62,239 bases of DNA from Burkholderiaceae bacterium (GTDB taxonomy: Bacteria > Pseudomonadota > Gammaproteobacteria > Burkholderiales > Burkholderiaceae_B): positions 1-62,239 of the forward strand of contig JAGOAJ010000018.1 in the NCBI GenBank assembly GCA_017983955.1, written 5' to 3'. Shown here in pieces: positions 19,924 to 29,110 of the stretch (positions are counted from its first letter, which is position 1; each line of letters starts with the position of its first letter). The notes below the pieces were generated by a model. The model was given only the letters and a program-made list of their open reading frames with translations. It was not told the DNA's origin and ran no database searches. Made by a program: the position numbers and the translations under genes.

Positions 19924-20934
19924 TCATGAACGATTATGACTTAAGGCATTAGACAGCAAGCGCGCGGTGATATCCACTATGGGTATTACCCTTTCGTAAG
20001 CCATGCGTGACGGGCCTATCACGCCCAGGGTGCCCACCACCTTACCGTCCACGCCGTAAGGCGCTGTGACCACTGACACATCGTCCAGGGGTACCAGTTG
20101 CGAGTCACCACCGATATAAATTTGCACGCCTTGCGAGCGACTGGACACATCCAGCAATTGCAAAAGGTCCGTTTTTTTCTCGAATAATGCAAACATGCCC
20201 CGCAGTCTATCCATGTCAGACGTAATATCGGAAATTTCCAGCAGTTTACTTTCGCCAGAGATAACGACGGCATCATCGGTATCATCCCCTGACGTACCGG
20301 CATCCACTGCCGCCCGCATCAGGCTGGAAATATCCACCTGCAAAGACGACAAGTCCTTGGTCAATGCCAGTCTGACCTGGTCAAACGACAAGCCCGCAAA
20401 GTTCTGGTTAAAGAAATTGGCCGCCTCCAGCAGTTCTTGCTCAATGTAGTCGCGCGGCATAAACAAAATACGATTCTGTACATCGCCGTCGGGCGTAATA
20501 ATAATCAGCAAGACCCGCTTTTCAGATAGACGTATGAATTCTATCTGGCGAAACACCTGGGCGCGCTTGGGTGCCAGCACCACGCCAGCAAACTGTGACA
20601 AATTTGACAGCAACGCCGCAGCGGCACTGACCGCCCTACCCGGTTCAGCGGTGGGCAATATCTGGCAGATTTGGCTGGGTTGTAGTAGCTCGAACTGACG
20701 CGCGGCCAGCATGCGATCTACAAACAACCGATATCCCTGGGGCGTAGGCACACGGCCCGCCGAAGTGTGCGGACTATGTATCAGGCCCAGGTCTTCCAGG
20801 TCAGACATTACATTGCGTATGGTGGCAGGCGAAAGCTCGAACATCTTGGACAATGTCCGTGAGCCTACTGGCTGCCCGTCGGCAATATATCGTTCTATCA
20901 GCGCTTTCAGTAGCGCATTCGCTCGGTCATCCAT
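19924..20934 (-). CDS. hrcA: Heat-inducible transcription repressor HrcA
   Basis: Winged-helix repressor of heat-shock genes that binds the CIRCE inverted repeat. The 336 residues carry the N-terminal winged helix ([42 protein letters not shown], residues about 22-65) and the C-terminal GAF-like dimer domain ending in [12 protein letters not shown]. No CIRCE repeat is visible upstream of hrcA, grpE or dnaK, so its targets (often groESL in betaproteobacteria) must lie outside the window. It starts 113 bases from divergent nadK. Confidence 0.95.
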   Translation of the reverse strand: MDDRANALLKALIERYIADGQPVGSRTLSKMFELSPATIRNVMSDLEDLGLIHSPHTSAGRVPTPQGYRLFVDRMLAARQFELLQPSQICQILPTAEPGRAVSAAAALLSNLSQFAGVVLAPKRAQVFRQIEFIRLSEKRVLLIIITPDGDVQNRILFMPRDYIEQELLEAANFFNQNFAGLSFDQVRLALTKDLSSLQVDISSLMRAAVDAGTSGDDTDDAVVISGESKLLEISDITSDMDRLRGMFALFEKKTDLLQLLDVSSRSQGVQIYIGGDSQLVPLDDVSVVTAPYGVDGKVVGTLGVIGPSRMAYERVIPIVDITARLLSNALSHNRS

Positions 20935-21047
20935 AATGCTATTTTAAGCAATCCTGTCATTACCGTTTTTCTACCTACAGCCAGATGGCGGTAGGGACTC
21001 TATAATTCAATTATCTGTCATTCTTCACTTAGCAAGGTGTTGGTCAC

Positions 21048-21947
21048 ATGCATTTTAAAAACGTTGCGCTTATCGGCCGATATCAAGACAGCGGACTTGA
21101 TACGCCTTTGCGCGAGCTGGCCAGCACTCTGCAAAAGTCAGGGCGTCACGTCATGATAGAAGGCGAAACCGCCCAAAACACTGGCGTCACCGAATATCCC
21201 ATTGTGGACTACCAAGGCATAGGCCAGCAGGCCGACCTGGCCGTTATCATGGGGGGCGATGGCACTATGCTGGGTGCCGCCCGCAAACTGGCTCGTTGCA
21301 ATGTACCGCTAATTGGCATCAACCATGGCCGATTAGGTTTTATTACCGACATTCCGCTGCATAACGCCACCGAAGCCCTGACCAGTGTCATGCAAGGTAA
21401 CTTCAATACTGAAGACCGCGCCATACTGGAAGGCGGTGTGGTGCGTGCTGGCGAAACGCTATTTTCTGGCGTGGCCTTAAATGACGTGGTGCTTAGCCGC
21501 GCTGGCCGCGGCGGCATGATAGAAGTGCGGGTCGAGTTTGACGGCGCCTTTATGTACAACCAGCGCTCGGATGGCCTAATTATTTCCACGCCCACCGGAT
21601 CCACGGCCTACTCGCTGTCAGTCAACGGGCCCATACTGCATCCTAGCCTAAACGCCATACTGCTGGTTCCAGTAGCCCCGCAAACCTTATCCAATCGCCC
21701 CATTGTGCTACCCGACACCGGCACGCTTAGCCTGACCATCACGGCCCTGGGGCGGGTGGAATCCGGCGCCAGCGTGCACTTCGACATGCAAACCTGGTCC
21801 GACTGCCAGCCCGGCGATCGCATCGATGTGCGTCGTTCCCAGCACTCGGTGCGCTTTATACATCCCAAAGGCTATAGCTTTTTTTCCACCTTACGGCGTA
21901 AGCTGCACTGGAATCATATGCCGCAAACCTTGGATGAGGCCGAATAA
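21048..21947 (+). CDS. nadK: NAD kinase
   Basis: Phosphorylates NAD to NADP in the cytoplasm. The 299-residue product has the defining GGDGTML motif (GGDG at residues 69-72), NHGRLGFITDI, the NE-like ALNDVVLSR region, and STPTGSTAYSLSVNGPI where NAD binds. A TATAAT at 21001-21006, 42 bases before the ATG, is the probable -10 element, although no good -35 is visible. recN follows after three bases, a pairing common in proteobacteria. Confidence 0.97.
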   Translation: MHFKNVALIGRYQDSGLDTPLRELASTLQKSGRHVMIEGETAQNTGVTEYPIVDYQGIGQQADLAVIMGGDGTMLGAARKLARCNVPLIGINHGRLGFITDIPLHNATEALTSVMQGNFNTEDRAILEGGVVRAGETLFSGVALNDVVLSRAGRGGMIEVRVEFDGAFMYNQRSDGLIISTPTGSTAYSLSVNGPILHPSLNAILLVPVAPQTLSNRPIVLPDTGTLSLTITALGRVESGASVHFDMQTWSDCQPGDRIDVRRSQHSVRFIHPKGYSFFSTLRRKLHWNHMPQTLDEAE

Positions 21948-21950
21948 ACC

Positions 21951-23597
21951 ATGCTGCGTACTTTACACATACGCGATTTTGTCATTGTCGATCAGGCAGA
22001 AATCCATTTCGACAGCGGTTTTACCGTATTTTCCGGCGAAACCGGTGCCGGAAAATCCATACTGATCGACGCCCTGTCACTGGCGTTGGGTTCGCGTGGC
22101 GATGTTGGTGTACTGCGTGAAGGCGCCAGCAAGGCCGACATCACTGCCATGTTCGATGTCCCTGAAAGCCTGCACCCTTGGCTGCAGGAACACGAAATCG
22201 ACACCGACGACCTGCTGGTGCTACGCCGTGTCATCGACAATCAAGGGCGTAGCCGTTCCTTTATCAACGGGCTACCAGTCGCTCTGGGGCAGTTACGCGA
22301 GCTGGCCGAACACTTGGTCGACATTCACGGCCAACATGCCCACCAAAGTCTGCTGAAACCCGCCAGCCAGCGCGACCTACTGGACGAGCAGGGCAATCAC
22401 CAGGACCTGGCACTACAGGTTCAGCAAACCTGGCTGCATTGGCAAAGCGCTGAAAAGGCACTGGCCACAGCTCGCCAGCAGGCCGCTACCCATCAACAGG
22501 AACGCGAACGTCTGGAATGGCAGCTGTCCGAACTGGATCGCCTGGACCTGCACGAAGGTGAATGGGATGCGATCACCAACAACCACAACCGCCTGGCCCA
22601 TGCCCAGGCGCTGCTAGACGGTACGACCCTAGCTCTGGCGGCTTTGGACGACGACCAGTCTTCCGCCCTGTTGGCGCTAAAAACAGCCTCCCAGCAAATT
22701 AACCACCTACTGAAGCACGACAGCCACTTACAAGACATCTATGACGCCATCGAATCGGCACGCATAGCCGCCACCGAAGCCGTCTCCGACCTGAACAGCT
22801 ACTTAAGTCGCCTGGAACTAGACCCTCAGGCACTGGCACAGGCCGAACAGCGCTTATCGGCCATCTTTGATATGGCCCGCCAGTTCAAAATCGAGCCCTC
22901 GGATCTGTTGGCCTTCCAAGCCAGCTTGCGCCAACAACTGGACGCCAATCAGGCCGCAGCCGACATAGCCGCTCTGGCTGCACTTGTGCAGCAGGCCCAA
23001 GCCACTTACCTGGAGCTGGCGGCACAGTTGACCAAGGCCAGGCAAAAAACCAGCAAGCGCCTGTCCGAACAAGTCACTTTGGCCATGCAAACTCTAGCCA
23101 TGCAAGGTGGCCGCTTCGACATTACGCTAAACCCTGGCGAACCGACATCGCATGGCATGGAGACCGTAGAATTCCTAGTCGCTGGCCACGCCGGCACACG
23201 ACCCCGTCCTTTGGCCAAGGTGGCCTCCGGGGGGGAACTGGCCCGTTTGTCGTTAGCCCTGTCCGTTATCGCCAGCCAGGCGGCGCGTGTGCCCACACTG
23301 ATATTCGACGAAGTTGATACGGGCGTGGGCGGTGCAGTCGCCGAGGTCGTTGGGCGCTTGCTGCACGAACTAGGACTGCGCCATCAAGTTCTATGCGTTA
23401 CCCACCTGCCGCAAGTAGCAGCCAAGGGCATGCACCATTATGAAGTCCGCAAATCCATGTCTGGCGACACCACCCTATCAGCCATAACACCACTGGATCA
23501 GCCGGGTCGCGTCAACGAAATTGCGCGCATGCTGGGTGGCCTGAAAATTACAGCAACCACCCGCAAACACGCCAAAGAAATGTTATTGATGGAATAA
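21951..23597 (+). CDS. recN: DNA repair protein RecN
   Basis: SMC-like ATPase that holds and repairs double-strand breaks. The 548 residues contain Walker A SGETGAGKS near residue 28-36, a long coiled-coil middle (about 150-370, rich in Gln/Ala/Leu), the signature VASGGELARLSLALSVI, and Walker B TLIFDEVDTGVGG. The C-terminal VTHLPQVAAKG is also conserved. It begins three bases after nadK, so both are read from one message. Convergent with fur. Confidence 0.96.
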   Translation: MLRTLHIRDFVIVDQAEIHFDSGFTVFSGETGAGKSILIDALSLALGSRGDVGVLREGASKADITAMFDVPESLHPWLQEHEIDTDDLLVLRRVIDNQGRSRSFINGLPVALGQLRELAEHLVDIHGQHAHQSLLKPASQRDLLDEQGNHQDLALQVQQTWLHWQSAEKALATARQQAATHQQERERLEWQLSELDRLDLHEGEWDAITNNHNRLAHAQALLDGTTLALAALDDDQSSALLALKTASQQINHLLKHDSHLQDIYDAIESARIAATEAVSDLNSYLSRLELDPQALAQAEQRLSAIFDMARQFKIEPSDLLAFQASLRQQLDANQAAADIAALAALVQQAQATYLELAAQLTKARQKTSKRLSEQVTLAMQTLAMQGGRFDITLNPGEPTSHGMETVEFLVAGHAGTRPRPLAKVASGGELARLSLALSVIASQAARVPTLIFDEVDTGVGGAVAEVVGRLLHELGLRHQVLCVTHLPQVAAKGMHHYEVRKSMSGDTTLSAITPLDQPGRVNEIARMLGGLKITATTRKHAKEMLLME

Positions 23598-23617
23598 CAT
23601 CCGACCCCCCTGTAGGT

Positions 23618-24043
23618 TCAGGGGCGTTGCTTGGCCGCGCAATCGGGACATATCCCGTACAGCAGCATGGTATGGCTTTCCAGAACAAAGCCATGTTCAT
23701 CAGCCACATGGTGCTGGCGTGTTTCAATAACGGGGTCTGAAAATTCCTCGACCTTTCCGCATGTTGTGCAAATCAGGTGATCATGGTGATCGCCGTCGTT
23801 AAGTTCGAACACAGCCTTGCTGCCATCGAACTGACTGCGCACCAAAATACCCGCCTGTTCAAACTGCATCAATACCCGATACACCGTCGCCAAGCCTATG
23901 TCGACGTCTTCGGCCATCAAGGTACGATAGACATCTTCAGCGCTTTGGTGGCGAACATCGGCCTTGCGAAAGATATCCAGAATTTTAAGGCGAGGAAATG
24001 TTGCCTTCAGCCCCATACTCTTTAGTTCATTCTGATCATTCAT
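23618..24043 (-). CDS. fur: Ferric uptake regulator Fur
   Basis: Iron-responsive repressor, 141 residues, close to E. coli Fur (148). An N-terminal winged helix ([14 protein letters not shown] ... [17 protein letters not shown]) precedes the metal-binding dimer domain with HHDHLIC at residues 86-92, a CTTC pair (92, 95) and a CPDC pair (132, 135), the structural zinc site. It is divergent from bamE, the standard order in betaproteobacteria. I looked for a Fur box in the shared 146-base gap and found none I would defend. Confidence 0.96.
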   Translation of the reverse strand: MNDQNELKSMGLKATFPRLKILDIFRKADVRHQSAEDVYRTLMAEDVDIGLATVYRVLMQFEQAGILVRSQFDGSKAVFELNDGDHHDHLICTTCGKVEEFSDPVIETRQHHVADEHGFVLESHTMLLYGICPDCAAKQRP

Positions 24044-24189
24044 CAGTCAAAATCCTTGGTGATTACGGGGTAAAGTCGGAGCACCGGTAAAGATTGCCAG
24101 TGCAGCCGACGCCGACTAACGCTATTATGCGTTTATTCTTAAACCTTTATGATAACGGTTTAACTTGATCTGAATTACAGGGGCGTTTC

Positions 24190-24750
24190 GTGCTGACGAC
24201 TGCAAAACCACGATTTTCAACACTACGTACTAGCCTAGCGGTTGGTACGCTTGCCCTGGCCCTAAGCGCCTGCGGCTCTACTAACTGGGGGTTTCCGTAC
24301 CGCCCCGACGTACAACAAGGCAACTGGATTACATCCAATGAAGTTGCGCAGTTGCAAGTTGGAATGACACGGGAGCAGGTCAGGTTTATTTTAGGAACCC
24401 CCACCCTGCTGGACATATTCCGCACAGATCGTTGGGATTACCCATACTATAACAAGCCCGGCTACGGAAAAGAACAGGAACGTCAGTTTACCGTCTGGTT
24501 CGAGGGCGACAACCTGGTCCGCTGGGCGGGCGATGACCAACCTGACCGCCAGCCTTTCCAGAAAGCCGACACTGGCATGAACAAAGACGGTACGGCGGTC
24601 AAAGTAGACTCCGAGGCCGAAACCAGCAGCGACACCGATGCCCAAGACCAGCCCCAGCACCGCGTAATACCTATACTTAATCAGGAAACGCGCCCCGCCG
24701 CCCCTGGCGAACATCGCGCCGGACGGGAAACCGCCGAGCCTTTGCGCTAA
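24190..24750 (+). CDS. bamE: Outer membrane assembly lipoprotein BamE (SmpA/OmlA)
   Basis: Small lipoprotein of the BAM complex that inserts outer-membrane proteins. The lipobox LSAC places the lipidated cysteine at residue 28. The core [10 protein letters not shown] ... [28 protein letters not shown] is the BamE fold. At 186 residues it is longer than E. coli BamE (113) because of a disordered acidic tail after about residue 125. It begins with GTG, supported by a GGGG ribosome site seven bases ahead. dapB follows eight bases later. Confidence 0.93.
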   Translation: MLTTAKPRFSTLRTSLAVGTLALALSACGSTNWGFPYRPDVQQGNWITSNEVAQLQVGMTREQVRFILGTPTLLDIFRTDRWDYPYYNKPGYGKEQERQFTVWFEGDNLVRWAGDDQPDRQPFQKADTGMNKDGTAVKVDSEAETSSDTDAQDQPQHRVIPILNQETRPAAPGEHRAGRETAEPLR

Positions 24751-24757
24751 AGGACAG

Positions 24758-25558
24758 ATGATGCGTATTGCCATTACCGGAGCCAGCGGTCGCATGGGCC
24801 GCATGCTGATCGCCGCGGTGCTGCAACACCCTGAACTTTCACTGACGGTGGCACTGGACCGCGCCGACTCAGACTCGCTGGGCCAGGATGCCGGCACTGG
24901 GTTGGGCATAGACACCGGCGTTCTAATTACCGACGACCTGGATGCCCTGGCCAACGCGGACTGCCTGATAGACTTCACCCGTCCGGAAGGCACCTTGGTC
25001 CATTTGCAAGCGTGCTTACGGCACGACGTCAAGTGCGTTATTGGCACCACAGGCTTCACTGAACAGGGCAAGCATGCCATACAAGCAGCGGCACAAAATA
25101 TTGCCATTGTCTTTGCCCCCAACATGAGCGTGGGCGTTAATGCCACGCTGAAACTACTGGATATGGCGGCACGCCTGTTGAACTCTGGCTACGACGTCGA
25201 AGTCTTCGAAGCCCACCACCGCCACAAAGTGGACGCGCCTTCGGGCACAGCCTTGGCCATGGGCGAGACCGTCGCCGCCGCCTGGGGTGAAAAATTGGAT
25301 GATATTGCCGACTGGGCTCGCCATGGCGACACTGGGGCTAGGCAAGACGGCCGCATAGGGTTTTCCGTTGTGCGTGGCGGAGATATCGTGGGCGACCACA
25401 CGGTCTACTTTTGCGGCGACGGTGAACGCCTGGAAATTACCCACCGCTCTAGTAACCGGTCTACTTATGCCCAGGGCAGCGTACGCGCCGCTTGCTTTCT
25501 AGCCGACAAAGATCAGGGCCTGTACACCATGCAGGACGTGCTGACCGCACAGATCTAA
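24758..25558 (+). CDS. dapB: 4-hydroxy-tetrahydrodipicolinate reductase
   Basis: Second committed enzyme of the lysine/diaminopimelate pathway, using NAD(P)H. The 266-residue product has the nucleotide motif GASGRMG at residues 8-14, [10 protein letters not shown], and the family-defining [15 protein letters not shown] active site with its catalytic His and Lys. Two ATG codons stand next to each other (24758 and 24761); the AAAGGA site fits the second slightly better. It is co-transcribed with bamE and convergent with murB. Confidence 0.96.
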   Translation: MMRIAITGASGRMGRMLIAAVLQHPELSLTVALDRADSDSLGQDAGTGLGIDTGVLITDDLDALANADCLIDFTRPEGTLVHLQACLRHDVKCVIGTTGFTEQGKHAIQAAAQNIAIVFAPNMSVGVNATLKLLDMAARLLNSGYDVEVFEAHHRHKVDAPSGTALAMGETVAAAWGEKLDDIADWARHGDTGARQDGRIGFSVVRGGDIVGDHTVYFCGDGERLEITHRSSNRSTYAQGSVRAACFLADKDQGLYTMQDVLTAQI

Positions 25559-25621
25559 ACACACACGTTTTATTCACGCCCGCTGCCGCTTGCATCATGC
25601 TATAGCGGTCAGCAAGCGTGT

Positions 25622-26644
25622 TTAAGCAACGACGTTGACGGGTTCTTGTTCTAGCGTTACACCAAAGCGCTGCTGCACATCGGCCTGTATAGCCTGCGCC
25701 AACTGATGAATGTCCCCAGCCGTTGCACCACCATGGTTCACCAGCACCAACGCCTGACGATCATGAACCCCTACTGGACCCAAACGCCTGCCCTTCCAGC
25801 CTGCCTGATCAATTAACCATCCCGCCGCCAGCTTGTACATACCGCCTGCTTGCGGATAAGCCACCACGGCAGGCCAGTTGACTAGTAGGTCTTGGTAAGC
25901 CTTAGCGGTGATCACAGGATTTTTAAAGAAACTGCCTGCATTACCCAATACAGCTGGATCAGGCAGCTTGTTACGACGGATTTCACAGACGGCATCAAAT
26001 ACCTGTCTGGCGCTGGCCGGACTGCCTGCCGCTGCCAGCACAGGATGGTGCTGTAGATCCGGATAGGTCAGGACAGGCGACCACTGGCGTGGCAAGCTAA
26101 AGCGCACTTTTAGTATGAGCCACTGTCCAGCTGGCTGCTGCTTGAAGTAGCTATTGCGATAGGAAAACCCACATTGCTGCGCCGACATTTCTACCATCTG
26201 ACCCGTACCCAACTGACAGGCCACCACGCTATGCAAGCGCTGGTCCAGCTCTACCCCATAAGCGCCGATATTCTGCACTGGTGCCGCGCCCACCGTACCT
26301 GGTATCAGGGCCAGGTTTTCCAGGCCCCACCAACCACGACGTATGCAATCATCCACAAAGTCATGCCAGACCTCGCCGGCCTGCGCTTCGATGATGAAAT
26401 GCGTGGCGCTTTCTTGCAGCAAACGTATGCCGCGTGATTCCACCTTGATCACCAGACCACCCAGCACAGCAGGCAAGACAACATTGCTGCCGCCACCCAG
26501 CACCAATACATCCTTATAACCTTGCACCATCGCCAACAAATCAGCCAGTTGATCGGGCGACTGATAGCGCACCAGGTGACTAGCCGTAGAGGCCAGTCCT
26601 AGCGTATTGAAAGTGGTAAGGTCTTGGGAAGAGACAGATAACAA
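25622..26644 (-). CDS. murB: UDP-N-acetylenolpyruvoylglucosamine reductase
   Basis: FAD enzyme that makes UDP-N-acetylmuramate for peptidoglycan. The 340 residues fit the E. coli-like type I Mur[11 protein letters not shown] (FAD pyrophosphate), [18 protein letters not shown], the substrate-contact YRNSYFK, the catalytic-serine motif NAGSFFKNP, and the C-terminal glutamate in LEQEPVNVV. It stands alone on the minus strand between dapB and the tRNA-Gly islet. The inverted repeat CGCTTGC/GCAAGCG at 25587-25618 between the convergent dapB and murB is a weak terminator candidate only. Confidence 0.96.
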   Translation of the reverse strand: MLSVSSQDLTTFNTLGLASTASHLVRYQSPDQLADLLAMVQGYKDVLVLGGGSNVVLPAVLGGLVIKVESRGIRLLQESATHFIIEAQAGEVWHDFVDDCIRRGWWGLENLALIPGTVGAAPVQNIGAYGVELDQRLHSVVACQLGTGQMVEMSAQQCGFSYRNSYFKQQPAGQWLILKVRFSLPRQWSPVLTYPDLQHHPVLAAAGSPASARQVFDAVCEIRRNKLPDPAVLGNAGSFFKNPVITAKAYQDLLVNWPAVVAYPQAGGMYKLAAGWLIDQAGWKGRRLGPVGVHDRQALVLVNHGGATAGDIHQLAQAIQADVQQRFGVTLEQEPVNVVA

Positions 26645-26749
26645 AGTGGAACTCGCAAACGAATATTAATGTGCTATAATTTTGTTCTTCGATAAATAGT
26701 ACTGTATTTCCACCGAAGCAGCAGTCCAGTTAAAAACAACCGGGCCAAC

Positions 26750-26778
26750 TTGCAAAGTAAAAAAATACAGGTTATATT
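26750..26778 (+). promoter_or_regulatory. Promoter of tRNA-Gly
   Basis: TTGCAA (26750-26755), a 17-base spacer and TATATT (26773-26778), about 55 bases before the tRNA. Another TATAAT at 26675-26680 lies farther upstream without a good -35 hexamer. Confidence 0.6.
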
Positions 26779-26833
26779 ACGAAGCTTCTTTGTAAGGCAC
26801 CAAACTTACAAAGCGTGTTGAAAAACACACAAT

Positions 26834-26909
26834 GCGGGAATAGCTCAGTTGGTAGAGCGCAACCTTGCCAAGGTTGAGGTCGCGAGTTCGAGCCTCGTTT
26901 CCCGCTCCA
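26834..26909 (+). tRNA. tRNA-Gly (anticodon GCC)
   Basis: A 76-nucleotide cloverleaf: acceptor GCGGGAA/TTCCCGC, D-arm GCTC/GAGC with loop AGTTGGTA, anticodon arm CAACC/GGTTG with loop TTGCCAA (GCC, reads GGC/GGT), T-arm GCGAG/CTCGT with TTCGAGC, and an encoded CCA end. Its 3' end is repeated near 29111, which marks it as an integration site. Confidence 0.97.
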
Positions 26910-26922
26910 AATTCTTAAAAAA
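26894..26922 (+). repeat. Left direct repeat at the tRNA-Gly 3' end (putative att site)
   Basis: 29 bases spanning the last 16 of tRNA-Gly and 13 bases of flank. Identical in 28 of 29 positions to 29111-29139; the similarity continues with gaps into the following terminator hairpins. Confidence 0.75.
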
Positions 26923-26952
26923 GGCCCAAACTTCAGTTTGGGCCTTTTTTTT
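26917..26952 (+). terminator. Terminator of tRNA-Gly
   Basis: GGCCCAAA (26923-26930) and TTTGGGCC (26937-26944) form a perfect stem with a six-base loop, preceded by six A and followed by eight T. Confidence 0.92.
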
Positions 26953-27023
26953 CGAGCAGCAATTCTCCGACCGACCTCACAATACGCCGAACGATACCTG
27001 CCTACACACAGGAAGAGCAACTC

Positions 27024-27182
27024 ATGGCGAATCGAAAAAAATATACACAAGAACCGATTGACATCAATTACCGTATGGAGCTCGGCGAGTTTACTGATCT
27101 CGCCCGTCGGATTGAGCGCAGCAACATGGCTCTCGTGCAAACTCACGATTGTTCAGTTCGAGCCCGAAGCTGGCTGGTGTGA
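27024..27182 (+). CDS. Small unknown protein (52 residues) in the islet
   Basis: An ATG-started frame of 52 codons ending in TGA, with a strong AGGAAGAG ribosome site 6-13 bases ahead. The product begins MANRKKYTQEPIDINYRMEL and has a charged helical middle (GEFTDLARRIERSN). I do not recognise it. It could be a real small gene, or the preserved 5' end of an island gene that lost its remainder when hipA arrived; hipA's 3' end lies 25 bases beyond. Confidence 0.4.
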   Translation: MANRKKYTQEPIDINYRMELGEFTDLARRIERSNMALVQTHDCSVRARSWLV

Positions 27183-27207
27183 AGGACATATTTCTAAGTG
27201 AGCGCCC

Positions 27208-28554
27208 CTACCGCTTACGCGGCCTACCCAACAGCTCCGACCTCCCAATCACTTCTCGCCCACTTTCCGGCTTTTCAGGATCAGAAAATCCCGCCTGAGC
27301 AATCGCCTCGTCTAGTCCCCTGAAAGCAACCAAACTCTTTGGACTCCGCAGCGACTCCATCCCATCATTCCAGGCATGTACCATATGCTTGGCAACGGTA
27401 TACCAGCGAGTCTCATTCGTAGCGGCTTCGATCACCTCCCGACCAACCTCTACTGCCGATTCGCACAAGCGCTCCACCATCTCCGCATACTGCTTCGGTG
27501 CAATCCCCAACCTGGCCTTGAAGAACCGCTCCAAGGTTTTCCCCACCACCCAAGCTTGTCGTCCATCAACAGGCAACCCAGGTGGACTTCCAGCATAACG
27601 AGGATAGGCCTGGGTAGTCACAAGGTCGTAGACCGGCGTGTAGGCCACGTCTTTCAAGCCGGTGTAATACAGCGCAATGTTCTTGGCATGACAATCGGCA
27701 TTGCGAACCACATAGTTGGTCAGCAAATGCCAGCCGAACTGCTCCAGCTGCTCCCGCATAGCTGCAGCAGGCACATAGACCCGTGTGGCATTCAACACTC
27801 GCTCATTTGTCGTCGCATATTTCTCATGCGGCGGTAGCCCCAGCAATCCACAGGCATCCTCGACTCCATGTGTGGGCATACCGTGCTCATCTACATCGAA
27901 CCGATCCACGACCAGCACGCGGCCATCCTCCGACATCCGTGTCCTGGCCACCGGCACGACATTCAGGCGTTCCAGCACCCGCATGGTGTAGAACTCATTG
28001 AACCCGAGATAAGGCGTGCTGTCGTCCGATCCTTTGATGATGTGGCGACTAGTACGCAATGTAGGTTTGCCCACAGCATGCGCAGGCGCACCCACCCCCT
28101 CTTCCAGGGCGATGAACTTGGGCACCATGCCGGAGATGGATGCTCGAGCATATCGGCGCACCAGACTGGCGAAATGCGCCGTGGTGTTCTCTGCCTTCAG
28201 CAAAAACTCAATCCGCAGCGGCTCCATATCGCCGCCCAGCGCCCCGCCTTCAGGCGTGACGGTGACACGTCCAATCCCCATCCCGCCCACCACTGCTAGC
28301 AGTGAAAGATCGGTGCCGTCGAGCAGAGGACCGAATTCTTCCCGGATGATGCTCAGCAGATAGCCTTCGGGCAAGTTCTGGCGAAAAAAGGGATGCAGGT
28401 CGCGTGGCCAGCGCCAGGGTTCCGCGCGCACCGGCATCGTCAAGCTGATGAAGTCAGCTGGATCAGTATCCGACAGATAGCTCAGGACATACTCGTCGCG
28501 CTCCCGATAGAGCTTGGCGACTGTCCTTCCGCATACGTGTACATCGAGTTTCAT
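27208..28554 (-). CDS. hipA: HipA-family serine/threonine kinase toxin
   Basis: Kinase toxin of the HipBA type; E. coli HipA phosphorylates glutamyl-tRNA synthetase and causes growth arrest. The 448 residues have the N-terminal subdomain (VDVH-type start, DFISLTMP, FFRQNLPEG), the GGMGIGRVTV segment at about 90-99, an ISGMVPKF loop at 140-147 that contains the serine used for autophosphorylation, the VVDRFD strand (215-220), the catalytic NADCHAKN (285-292, Asp287) and the metal-binding YD (Asp310). All catalytic residues are present, so it should be active. It overlaps hipB by four bases. Confidence 0.93.
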   Translation of the reverse strand: MKLDVHVCGRTVAKLYRERDEYVLSYLSDTDPADFISLTMPVRAEPWRWPRDLHPFFRQNLPEGYLLSIIREEFGPLLDGTDLSLLAVVGGMGIGRVTVTPEGGALGGDMEPLRIEFLLKAENTTAHFASLVRRYARASISGMVPKFIALEEGVGAPAHAVGKPTLRTSRHIIKGSDDSTPYLGFNEFYTMRVLERLNVVPVARTRMSEDGRVLVVDRFDVDEHGMPTHGVEDACGLLGLPPHEKYATTNERVLNATRVYVPAAAMREQLEQFGWHLLTNYVVRNADCHAKNIALYYTGLKDVAYTPVYDLVTTQAYPRYAGSPPGLPVDGRQAWVVGKTLERFFKARLGIAPKQYAEMVERLCESAVEVGREVIEAATNETRWYTVAKHMVHAWNDGMESLRSPKSLVAFRGLDEAIAQAGFSDPEKPESGREVIGRSELLGRPRKR

Positions 28555-28814
28555 GGCGCGCCGCCCCGCTGCTGCTCGACCAGAATATCCTCGATGGTTC
28601 GGACGTGTCCCTGCTTGACGGGCTTGAGATCATAGCCTGCGGCTTCCAGCAATCGCAACAATATAGAAACGCTCATATCGCCTTTGGCAAGCGTCTCCAT
28701 ACGGGCAACGGTCGTTCGCGAGACCCCGGCGCGTTGGGCCAGAGCTTCCTGACTCAGGCCGACTTCCCGACGCACGCTACGCAGCAAATCTGCAACCTCA
28801 GCTAATGTCGTCAC
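28551..28814 (-). CDS. hipB: HipB-like antitoxin, XRE-family DNA-binding protein
   Basis: An 87-residue helix-turn-helix protein: SQEALAQRAGVSRTTVARME is the two-helix DNA-reading unit (about residues 20-40), followed by LSVSI-type helices that form the dimer. It starts with GTG, supported by a GGGGA ribosome site. The gene order antitoxin then toxin and the ATGA overlap with hipA ensure coupled translation. Two inverted repeats immediately upstream are its likely operators. Confidence 0.92.
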   Translation of the reverse strand: MTTLAEVADLLRSVRREVGLSQEALAQRAGVSRTTVARMETLAKGDMSVSILLRLLEAAGYDLKPVKQGHVRTIEDILVEQQRGGAP

Positions 28815-28832
28815 TGTATCCCCTGAGCATCA
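28815..28832 (-). promoter_or_regulatory. Proximal HipB operator candidate (degenerate)
   Basis: TGTATCCCCTGAGCATCA matches the distal operator in 13 of 18 positions and lies directly against the hipB start codon, covering its ribosome site. The two sites start 41 bases apart, close to four helical turns. Confidence 0.45.
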
Positions 28833-28855
28833 AAAATAGGTTTTCATAGCTAAAA

Positions 28856-28873
28856 TGTATCTCATGAGACACA
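28856..28873 (-). promoter_or_regulatory. Distal HipB operator candidate
   Basis: TGTATCTCATGAGACACA is an 18-base palindrome with 16 matching positions centred on TCATGA, 42 bases upstream of hipB, the usual place for autoregulation of a toxin-antitoxin operon. Confidence 0.6.
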
Positions 28874-28938
28874 TTACTGCAAGGATCGCCCCCGAAATAC
28901 CTTGTTTCAAGGATAGGAAAAGCGCACAAAGTGAATTC

Positions 28939-28997
28939 TGTAGCCCAGAAGCATCTAAATGATCAATACCAACCAGTATTGATGCCCAAGGGCTACA
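28939..28997. repeat. Nested double hairpin upstream of hipBA
   Basis: TGTAGCCC (28939-28946) pairs perfectly with GGGCTACA (28990-28997). Inside it ATCAATAC (28962-28969) pairs perfectly with GTATTGAT (28976-28983) across a six-base loop. No T-run follows. The 394-base gap between hipB and 29209 otherwise holds only the operators, the right direct repeat and a terminator; a 36-codon frame at 28982 lacks a ribosome site and was not called. Confidence 0.55.
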
Positions 28998-29110
28998 ATC
29001 CACAACAACTAGTGACGGCTATATGGATTAAGGCCAAAATCAAGGCTAAACTGCTCACGCTGGGCATCACAACCTGTTCAACATCAATATGATGCAGACT
29101 CGATGCTCAT

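Noticed and set aside
20935-21047. Possible CIRCE operator between hrcA and nadK
   Set aside because: No TTAGCACTC/GAGTGCTAA repeat can be found on either strand; only a -10-like TATAAT is visible.
24044-24189. Possible Fur box between fur and bamE
   Set aside because: AT-rich stretches such as TTATGATAACGG match the GATAATGATAATCATTATC consensus too poorly to report.
28982-29092. A 36-codon frame (MPKGYNPQQL...) upstream of hipB
   Set aside because: No ribosome site; its start lies in the stem of the nested hairpin, and it resembles nothing known.
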